A stretch of DNA of 64,000 nt from Colwellia sp. C2M11 (GTDB lineage: Bacteria; Pseudomonadota; Gammaproteobacteria; Enterobacterales; Alteromonadaceae): NCBI RefSeq assembly GCF_018860915.1, contig NZ_JAHKQD010000036.1, positions 1-64,000 of the forward strand, given 5' to 3'. This document shows positions 18,708 to 25,578 of the stretch, one piece after another (position 1 is the stretch's first letter; the number at the start of each line of letters is the position of its first letter). The translations under genes were made by a program, and so were the position numbers. The notes below the pieces were generated by a model. The model had not been told where the DNA came from and did no database searches. It saw nothing but the letters and a program-made list of their open reading frames with translations.

Positions 18708-20299
18708 AAAGACGTGAATTTTTAGTAGCTGCTGCTGCCTCGGCTACGGGTATTATGCTCTCTGGTTGTACGCCGCCAGACAGATCAAACGTGTTACGAG
18801 CAGTTATGCACGCCGATTTACAATCTTTAGATCCTATTGTGACAACCATTGGTATTGTACAGCGACACGCATTAATGGTTTATGATTTTTTATTCGGTCG
18901 TGACACCAATGGCGTTCCACAACCTCAAATGGTTGGGCACTGGAATGTAAGTGAAGACCAACTCAATTGGGAATTCACCTTACGTAATGGACTGTTATTT
19001 CACGATGGCAGCCCAGTAACAACAACAGATGTTATTGCTTCACTGAAACGCTGGGGACAACGCGATGTTTACGGCCGACAAATATTTGCTGTAACAGAGC
19101 AGCTAGAAGCCATTGATGCGCAAAAATTTGTTTGGAAACTTAATCAGCCATACAGCTTATTATTGCATGCATTATCTAAAACTGGTGGACCGGTTGCTGC
19201 CATCATGCCTGCAAGTATTGCAGCAACAGATCCATCAACGTCAATTCAAAGTAGTATCGGCTCAGGTCCTTATGTTTTTGACACCGCAGCCTGGGTTCCA
19301 GGTGCAAAAGTTGTTTACCGAAAAAACCAGCATTATATACCACGTAATGAAACCCCAAATGGTACCTCAGGTGGCAAACATGTTTATATAGATACAGTAG
19401 AATGGCTGAATATTCGAGACCCTCAGTCTGCAGTCTTAGCCCTTGCTAACGGTGAGATAGACTTTTTTGAAAACCCATCACCTGAATTTTTACCGCTTTT
19501 GCGTGATTCAGGTGTTGTTATTCAACGTGCTGATCCACTTGGATTTCAAGGCATGTTACGCATGAATCATTTACACCCTCCATTTGATGATCCACGCGCG
19601 CGTCAGGCCTTGTTATACCTAATCGATCAAGATCGCTACTTGCAAGCCATGTTTGGTGATCCTGAAGTCACCAATAACTGTAGCGCATTTTTTGTTTGTG
19701 GCTCGCCACATGAAAGCTTAGCAGGTGTACCTAAAGGTCTTGGTAAAAACCGTGAAAAAGCAAAAGCATTAATGGCTGCCTCAGGTTATGATGGCCGTCC
19801 AGTCGTCATTTTACACCCCACAGATATTCAGTTTATGAATCTTGCTACCTTAGTGCTTGCTGACGACTTAAGATCAATTGGTGTTAATGTTGACTTACAA
19901 GCAATGGATTTTGGTGCTATGGGGTCACGACGTATCAATCGCTCTAGTCCACAAAATGGCGGTTGGGATCTTGGCTTAACTTATTGGCCAGGCGGTAACA
20001 TTACTGACCCTATTGGTAATGTACCTATGCATGCAAACTGTGAAGATGCTTGGCCTGGCTGGCCATGCGATGCTAAACATCAAGCTTTAATTGAGCAGTA
20101 CCCTTATGCGCCTAATGAACTTGAACGTAAGAAATTAGCTGACAAAATCCAAACCAGCGCTTATGAATTAGTACCTTATGTGCCAATTGGACAATGGTTT
20201 GCTCCCGTTGCTTATAGTCCACGTATAACGGGGATGCTTGAAGTGCCTGGCAGCACTGTTTTTTGGAATATTAAGAAAAAACCTTACCAACCAGCTTAG
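18704..20299 (+). CDS. Peptide-type ABC transporter substrate-binding lipoprotein
   Basis: Family 5 extracellular solute-binding protein (DppA/OppA type), 531 residues. The N-terminus MKRREFLVAAAASATGIMLSGC combines a twin-arginine-like RREFL motif with a lipobox ending at Cys22, so it may be exported folded by Tat and then lipidated. Domain hallmarks: LDPIVTTIGIVQRHALMVYDFLF, LNWEFTLRNGLLFHDGSPVTTTDV and a DPRARQALLYLIDQDRYLQA hinge region. It overlaps the methyltransferase by 4 bp. The matching permeases and ATPases are in the leftward operon 20764-24555, so the importer is split between two facing transcripts. Confidence 0.92.
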   Translation: MKRREFLVAAAASATGIMLSGCTPPDRSNVLRAVMHADLQSLDPIVTTIGIVQRHALMVYDFLFGRDTNGVPQPQMVGHWNVSEDQLNWEFTLRNGLLFHDGSPVTTTDVIASLKRWGQRDVYGRQIFAVTEQLEAIDAQKFVWKLNQPYSLLLHALSKTGGPVAAIMPASIAATDPSTSIQSSIGSGPYVFDTAAWVPGAKVVYRKNQHYIPRNETPNGTSGGKHVYIDTVEWLNIRDPQSAVLALANGEIDFFENPSPEFLPLLRDSGVVIQRADPLGFQGMLRMNHLHPPFDDPRARQALLYLIDQDRYLQAMFGDPEVTNNCSAFFVCGSPHESLAGVPKGLGKNREKAKALMAASGYDGRPVVILHPTDIQFMNLATLVLADDLRSIGVNVDLQAMDFGAMGSRRINRSSPQNGGWDLGLTYWPGGNITDPIGNVPMHANCEDAWPGWPCDAKHQALIEQYPYAPNELERKKLADKIQTSAYELVPYVPIGQWFAPVAYSPRITGMLEVPGSTVFWNIKKKPYQPA

Positions 20300-20308
20300 T
20301 TCACCCAG

Positions 20309-20417
20309 ACTCAGTTTAAAGTGTTTTTAATCAGTTGAAATAAAACTATTTCAACTGATTATACTAACTTACCTGAACTCGGTTTAAGATATTTTTAATC
20401 CATTGAAATAATTACTA
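20309..20417. repeat. Imperfect 40-bp direct repeat with hairpin after the binding-protein gene
   Basis: Two copies, 20309-20348 and 20377-20417, share ACTC(A/G)GTTTAA at the left end and TTTTTAATC followed by TTGAAATAA further right. The first copy overlaps a perfect 14-bp hairpin (20329-20342 with 20347-20360, loop AAAC). There is no T-run, so terminator function is uncertain; it may be a decayed duplicated transcript end. Confidence 0.5.
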
Positions 20418-20763
20418 ATAAAATTTAACTTATACTCTAGCTTGATAGTTTTTCTTTCTTCAAGGCAAATTTCGCGTTAATAGCTAGTCTATTGAAAGTA
20501 AATTTAACGATGAAGCAAGTAAAAGTAGCTGTTAGAGAAGAATATATTAAGCGAGCTCAGGTTAACTTGATAATTGCTCTACTTTGGCAATAACAAATAG
20601 CTAAATTTCACCTCAATCACGAGTCTCTGATCAATAAATTAAGGATGAAATCAGCAAAAGCAATCACTAGATAAGCATATGCCCCATCAGACATGCTTTG
20701 TGCTTACTCGGTTAGCTAATAAGTATGACTTAACCGATATTCTAGGCTAAGTCATCCTCTTTT
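20418..20763. other. Intergenic region between the two facing transporter transcripts
   Basis: About 350 bp between the converging binding-protein gene and the ATPase gene. Near the right end, overlapping inverted repeats TCGGTTA/TAACCGA and GACTTA/TAAGTC (about 20707-20755) could form a transcript end for the leftward operon. A 27-codon ORF beginning near 20510 has no supporting features. I see nothing else. Confidence 0.35.
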
Positions 20764-21753
20764 CTAAGCTTCTTCTTTCGCGAAATGACAAGCTGTTTTG
20801 TGCCCTGGGCCTTGTACTTCTAAGGCTGGCTCTTCACTTGTACAAATAGGTTGAGCGATTGGACAACGAGTACGGAAACGACAACCTGAAGGCGGGTTTG
20901 TTGGACTCGGAATATCACCTTTCAAGACAATACGATTATTGATAGCATCTGGGTCACTATTTGGTACTGCGGATAACAATGCTTTGGTATAAGGGTGCTT
21001 AGGCGAATTAAAAATACTCTTTTTATCAGCAATCTCAACAACTTTCCCTAAATACATTACAGCAACATGTGTCGATATATGCTCAACAACAGCTAAATCA
21101 TGGGCAATAAAAAGATATGCAATCCCGAGCTCTTTTTGCAAGTCCACCAGTAGGTTAATCACTTGAGCTTGTACTGAAACATCAAGCGCTGATACTGGTT
21201 CATCAAGAATAATCAACTTAGGGTTTGTTGCCAACGCACGAGCAATCCCAATACGTTGTCGTTGACCGCCTGAAAATTCATGCGGAAATCGATCGACCTG
21301 ATCCGCACGTAAACCAACACGTTCAAATAAGTCTTGTACTCTATTCTTCAATTCGTCGCCGCTTTTTAAGCCATAATTCCCAATAGGCTCTGCAACCGTT
21401 TGGCCAACAGTACGACGTGGGTTTAATGATGCAAACGGGTCTTGAAACACTACTTGTAAATGCTTCCTTAATGGGCGTAATACCTGTTCAGAAACATGTG
21501 AAATATCCTGCCCGGCTAATTCAATTGTACCTTTTGTTGGTTCAACTAGACGCAAAATAGAGCGTCCTACGGTTGATTTACCACAACCACTTTCCCCAAC
21601 AAGCCCCAAAGTTTCACCTTCAGCAATACTAAAACTAACGCCATCAACTGAACGTACAACACTCGCTTTTTGACCAAGCATTCGGTCAATAATACCTGTG
21701 CCACCAATCTCATAATGTTTAACCAGATCTTTGACAACTAATATATCGCTCAT
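20764..21753 (-). CDS. Peptide-type ABC transporter ATPase (DppF/OppF-like)
   Basis: Cytoplasmic ATP-binding subunit. Walker [10 protein letters not shown] at 53-61, Q-loop [17 protein letters not shown], signature [15 protein letters not shown], Walker [17 protein letters not shown]-loop IAHDLAVV, and the C-terminal oligopeptide/dipeptide family extension with [14 protein letters not shown], whose cysteines in related proteins hold an iron-sulfur cluster. Last gene of the leftward operon; it overlaps the preceding ATPase gene by 4 bp. Confidence 0.95.
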   Translation of the reverse strand: MSDILVVKDLVKHYEIGGTGIIDRMLGQKASVVRSVDGVSFSIAEGETLGLVGESGCGKSTVGRSILRLVEPTKGTIELAGQDISHVSEQVLRPLRKHLQVVFQDPFASLNPRRTVGQTVAEPIGNYGLKSGDELKNRVQDLFERVGLRADQVDRFPHEFSGGQRQRIGIARALATNPKLIILDEPVSALDVSVQAQVINLLVDLQKELGIAYLFIAHDLAVVEHISTHVAVMYLGKVVEIADKKSIFNSPKHPYTKALLSAVPNSDPDAINNRIVLKGDIPSPTNPPSGCRFRTRCPIAQPICTSEEPALEVQGPGHKTACHFAKEEA

Positions 21754-22751
21754 CGCGGTACTCCAACTTTTTCGCTATGCCAGCACGAAGCCAAATGGCC
21801 CGTGTTACCAACAGGTTGTAATTCAGGTGCATCTGTTCGGCATTTATCTGTCGCCAATGAACAACGCGGAGCAAAAGCGCAACCTATGATTGGCTCAAGT
21901 AATGAAGGAACTGTTCCTGGTATTTCTGTTAGCCGAGCCTGAGAGTTTGTGTCACCTAATCGTGGCATTGCACCAAGCAAACCTAAGGTATAAGGGTGCT
22001 TAGGGGTTCGCAATAAATCACGCACAGGTGCTTCTTCAATTTTTCTTCCGGCATAAACCACAATAACGCGATCAGCCATTTCAGCAACAACCCCCAAATC
22101 ATGCGTGATTAAAAGAATTGCGGTACCTAAACGGTTTTTTAAATCTCGCATTAAATCTAAAATCTGCGCTTGTATTGTTACATCAAGCGCTGTAGTGGGT
22201 TCATCCGCGATAAGTATTGAAGGAGTGCAAGCTAACGCCATTGCGATCATTACACGCTGACACATTCCTCCTGACAGTTCATAAGGATATTGATCTAAGC
22301 GCTTTTCAGGTTCGGTAAGCTGTACAAATTGCAACATTTCCAACGCACGGGCACGAGCAGCCTTTTTGTCAAGATGCTGATGTAGCTGCACCGCCTCACA
22401 AATTTGCTCAGCTATTGTCAGTACAGGGTTAAGACTAGTCATTGGCTCCTGAAATATCATCGCGATTTCATTACCGCGAATTTTTTGCATTTCACTCTCA
22501 GTCATACTGAGAATCTCTTTATCGTTGAACTTAATAGAGCCACTATCAATTTTACCCGGCGGATTAGGAATCAAACGCATCAATGCCAACGCACCAACGC
22601 TTTTTCCTGAGCCAGATTCACCAACAATCGCCAAGGTTTCACCTTCATTTAAGGAATATGAAAAGTTTTGCACTGCTGGAACATTACCTCGCTCGGTACG
22701 AAAAGTAACCGAGAGGTCTTCTACTGTGAGTAAAGGATTTAATTTTTTCAT
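21750..22751 (-). CDS. Peptide-type ABC transporter ATPase (DppD/OppD-like)
   Basis: Second ATPase of the heterodimer. Walker A GESGSGKSV at 44-52, Q-loop MIFQEPMTSLNPVLTI, signature LSGGMCQRVMIAMAL, Walker B ILIADEPTTALDVT, H-loop LITHDLGVVAE, and the C-terminal extension with CAFAPRCSLATDKC. Start and stop overlap the neighbouring genes by 4 bp (ATGA type), so all four transporter genes are translationally coupled. Confidence 0.95.
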   Translation of the reverse strand: MKKLNPLLTVEDLSVTFRTERGNVPAVQNFSYSLNEGETLAIVGESGSGKSVGALALMRLIPNPPGKIDSGSIKFNDKEILSMTESEMQKIRGNEIAMIFQEPMTSLNPVLTIAEQICEAVQLHQHLDKKAARARALEMLQFVQLTEPEKRLDQYPYELSGGMCQRVMIAMALACTPSILIADEPTTALDVTIQAQILDLMRDLKNRLGTAILLITHDLGVVAEMADRVIVVYAGRKIEEAPVRDLLRTPKHPYTLGLLGAMPRLGDTNSQARLTEIPGTVPSLLEPIIGCAFAPRCSLATDKCRTDAPELQPVGNTGHLASCWHSEKVGVPR

Positions 22752-23617
22752 GTGCGACTCACAAAACGAGGGTCAAAGATATCACGTAAGCCATCACCTA
22801 GTAGATTTACACCCAGTACAGTAAACGATAACGCTATACCTGGGAACATTACAATGTGCGGCGCGATTGAGAATACGGTGCGACCTTCCGCAATAATATT
22901 ACCCCAACTCGGTGTTGATGGCGGTGTGCCAGCACCAATAAAGCTCAATATAGCTTCAGTCAATACCGCTGAGGCAAATATATAGGTCGCCTGCACAAGT
23001 AAAGGGGCCAAGGTATTAGGCAGTATATGTCGCCATAAAATCAGAATAAAAGGTGTTCCTGCTGTAATAGCCGCCTCAACATAAGGTCGTTCTTTCAATT
23101 GCAATACAACACTACGAACTAACCTAGCAACCCTAGGAACTTCCGCAATTGAAATAGCAATAATGACATTTTTCAAACTGGCGCCAGTCAAAGAGATTAA
23201 TGCCACAGCAAGTAAAATAGAAGGGATTGCCATTAAGCCATCCATTACTCGCATAAGTATCTGGTCAACCCAGCTGACAAAACCACTCAGAATACCAATG
23301 AGTAAACCGAAGAAAATACCGATAACGACAACACCAAGCCCTACAGCAAGAGAGATACGTGCTCCGTAAATTGTTCGGCTATATACATCACGGCCAACTA
23401 AATCACCACCGAACCAAAATTCAGTACCCGGGACTTCCAGTCGATTAAAAGGCGCAATCGTTTGTGGGTCAATAGTACCTAACCATGGGGCGGCAATAGC
23501 AGCGAAAACTGCAATGGCCAACATAGCACCACCAATAATAATATTAGGATATCGCTTCCAAATTCGCATAAGACCGGTGGGCGAAGATGGGGTCTGTGTT
23601 ATTGCTGAAATACTCAA
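22748..23617 (-). CDS. Peptide-type ABC transporter permease (DppC/OppC-like)
   Basis: Inner membrane permease of 289 residues: an N-terminal membrane helix (about 26-48), a periplasmic loop with TEFWFGGDLVGRDVYSRTIYGARISL typical of the DppC/OppC family, then the binding-protein-dependent transport domain with five further helices and the EAA-like coupling loop YVEAAITAGTPFILILWRHILPN. It pairs with the following DppB-like permease. Confidence 0.95.
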   Translation of the reverse strand: MSISAITQTPSSPTGLMRIWKRYPNIIIGGAMLAIAVFAAIAAPWLGTIDPQTIAPFNRLEVPGTEFWFGGDLVGRDVYSRTIYGARISLAVGLGVVVIGIFFGLLIGILSGFVSWVDQILMRVMDGLMAIPSILLAVALISLTGASLKNVIIAISIAEVPRVARLVRSVVLQLKERPYVEAAITAGTPFILILWRHILPNTLAPLLVQATYIFASAVLTEAILSFIGAGTPPSTPSWGNIIAEGRTVFSIAPHIVMFPGIALSFTVLGVNLLGDGLRDIFDPRFVSRT

Positions 23618-24555
23618 TATTTAATCCTCGGATCAAATAAACTATAACTGAGATCTATAAGTAAATTAACCACAACATAGGTTGCAGAAAATACCAATAT
23701 AACTCCCTGTATCACGGGATAATCTCGACGAAGAATGGCATCAACCGTTAAACGACCTAGCCCTGGTATATTGAATACAGTTTCTGTCACAACAACACCA
23801 CTAATCAACAGAGCAAAGCTAATGCCTATAACGGTAACAATAGGAATCGCAGCATTCTTTAATGCATGTCGAATCAACACTCTACGTACCGAAAGACCTT
23901 TCGCTCTAGCAGCTCGAATATAATCTTGATTTAGTATTTCAAGCATTGTAGTACGTGTAATTCGGGCAATAAGCGCAGCGTTAATTATACCGAGTGATAA
24001 CGCAGGTAAAATAAGATGTTCCAAGAAAGGGCCAATACCATAAGCAATGGGTACATAGCCTTGAACGGGCAATAGCTTCAAGTCAACCGAAACGACAGCG
24101 ATTAGGATATAAGATAAGACAAAGACTGGTATTGAAAAACCAAGTACCGCGAAACTCATCGCCATACGGTCAATCAAGCCACCTGCACGCCACGCAGCAA
24201 TAACACCAAGAGGTACAGCAATTGTTACCGCAATAAATAACGAAGCGATTGTCAACGCTATTGTTGGCTCTAGTCTTTGAACTATTAATTCCATCACCGG
24301 CCGTTGAGAGAAAATAGAGATACCGAGATCTCCTTGAAACACACCACCGATCCATTGACTAAAGCGAACCAGAAAAGGCTGATCCAGACCAAGTGTGCTA
24401 CGTAAGCGATTAATATCTTCTATAGAAGCTTGTTCTCCTGCTAGTACGGCAGCTGGGTCACCGGGCGTTAAATAAAGCAGTGAAAATACGATAATGGCGA
24501 CAACTGCCATGACCGGAATTGTTGCTAATATTCGCCTAATTGCAAGCGCTAGCAT
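23614..24555 (-). CDS. Peptide-type ABC transporter permease (DppB/OppB-like)
   Basis: First gene of the leftward transporter operon, 313 residues. N-terminal helix (MLALAIRRILATIPVMAVVAIIVFSLLYL), the family loop LTPGDPAAVLAGEQAS and LRSTLGLDQPFLVRFSQW, LGISIFSQRPV, then the core permease helices and coupling loop QDYIRAARAKGLSVRRVLIRHALKN. Its start is 103 bp from motif copy 2, which stands between this operon and the divergent hydrolase-regulator genes, so the operon is probably under LAL control. Confidence 0.95.
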   Translation of the reverse strand: MLALAIRRILATIPVMAVVAIIVFSLLYLTPGDPAAVLAGEQASIEDINRLRSTLGLDQPFLVRFSQWIGGVFQGDLGISIFSQRPVMELIVQRLEPTIALTIASLFIAVTIAVPLGVIAAWRAGGLIDRMAMSFAVLGFSIPVFVLSYILIAVVSVDLKLLPVQGYVPIAYGIGPFLEHLILPALSLGIINAALIARITRTTMLEILNQDYIRAARAKGLSVRRVLIRHALKNAAIPIVTVIGISFALLISGVVVTETVFNIPGLGRLTVDAILRRDYPVIQGVILVFSATYVVVNLLIDLSYSLFDPRIKY

Positions 24556-24657
24556 TTACAGACTCCTAGGCGCAGAACGTTTGTTTTAAAGTAATTTAAC
24601 ATGCGACTCTCGAACAGTAATTTTCAGCTATTATGTCCTTATACTCGATAACTGTAC

Positions 24658-24676
24658 AACTACCCCTTAGGGTGGT
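24658..24676. promoter_or_regulatory. Palindrome-like motif, copy 2 (ABC operon/hydrolase promoter region)
   Basis: AACTACCCCTTAGGGTGGT, one base different from 14527-14545. It lies centrally in the 205-bp divergent region, 103 bp from the permease start and 85 bp from the hydrolase start. A further half-site-like TACCCTAAAG follows at 24687-24696. Probably an operator of the cluster's LuxR-type regulator. Confidence 0.6.
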
Positions 24677-24760
24677 TTGCTGTGATACCCTAAAGACTAT
24701 CCTTTTAATAGGCGCTATGCAGACTTACATCGCGCACCAATAATAGGATAAACAAAACTA

Positions 24761-25543
24761 ATGTGTCGTTGGTTGGCTTATATCGGAGAACCCAGACTTA
24801 TAGAACAATTTCTATATGATGGTCCACATTCCCTGTGTGAACAGGCTCTACATTCACATAAAGCAAAACTCGGTGTACATGGCGATGGTGGAGGCTTAGG
24901 CTGGTATGGTAAACCAAGCGCTCCTGGCTTGTATCGAGATGCTGGCCCTGCATGGGCTGATACGAATTTGCGGGAATTAACCCGTGTCATTGAAAGTGAT
25001 GTTTTTTTTGCACATGTGCGCGCTTCAACTGGCGCAGGTAACTTATTGGTAAATTGCCATCCATTTCGCGCTGGTCGATTGTTATTTATGCACAATGGCC
25101 AAATAGGTGGCTTTCATCTTTTACGGCGACAGCTGTTATCAATGCTATCAGATAAGAGTTTTGACTGTATTGAAGGTGGTACCGATAGTGAATTGTTATT
25201 TCAACTCATGATCACTTTTGGCCTTAGAGAAGACCCAGATAACGCGATTAGAAAAACCATTAGCGTGGTCGATGAATTACGACAGAAAGAAAACATTCAA
25301 GAAGCTTTTCGCGCAACATTTGCAATAACCGATGGAAAAACTTTACGGGTCGTCAGGTGGGCTTCAGATACATACGCACCGTCTTTATATATAAACCAGA
25401 CACAAAGCGGTACACTCGTCGTATCAGAGCCATTAGATGAAGATATTTCAAAATGGGTATCCGTATTGCCGAACACTTTAGTACGCCTTGAGTTACAAAA
25501 CAATAATGAAGTTAAGGTACATAGCGAGTTGTTTTTAATATAA
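24761..25543 (+). CDS. Class II glutamine amidotransferase-like hydrolase (EgtC/YafJ type)
   Basis: Single-domain Ntn-hydrolase of 260 residues. The sequence starts Met-Cys-Arg-Trp-Leu; after Met removal, Cys2 is the catalytic N-terminal nucleophile. Also visible: GDGGGLGWYG (about 42-51), the substrate Arg region HVRASTGAGNLLVNCHPF, the MHNGQIGGF loop and GGTDSELLF. No synthetase domain is attached. Relatives such as EgtC hydrolyse gamma-glutamyl amide bonds, so this enzyme may cleave a gamma-glutamyl group from the imported compound; the true substrate is unknown. It is divergent from the ABC operon and 35 bp ahead of the regulator gene, almost certainly one transcript with it. Confidence 0.87.
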   Translation: MCRWLAYIGEPRLIEQFLYDGPHSLCEQALHSHKAKLGVHGDGGGLGWYGKPSAPGLYRDAGPAWADTNLRELTRVIESDVFFAHVRASTGAGNLLVNCHPFRAGRLLFMHNGQIGGFHLLRRQLLSMLSDKSFDCIEGGTDSELLFQLMITFGLREDPDNAIRKTISVVDELRQKENIQEAFRATFAITDGKTLRVVRWASDTYAPSLYINQTQSGTLVVSEPLDEDISKWVSVLPNTLVRLELQNNNEVKVHSELFLI

Positions 25544-25578
25544 CATGATAAATAGTTTACAAAAAAGTTGTCATTGGT

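Noticed and set aside
20329..20360. Terminator for the binding-protein gene
   Set aside because: The stem is perfect but AT-rich and has no T-run on either strand; kept only as a repeat/hairpin.
20510..20593. 27-codon ORF starting MKQVKVAVREEY
   Set aside because: No ribosome site, no recognisable family, and it lies in an AT-rich gap where such ORFs occur by chance.
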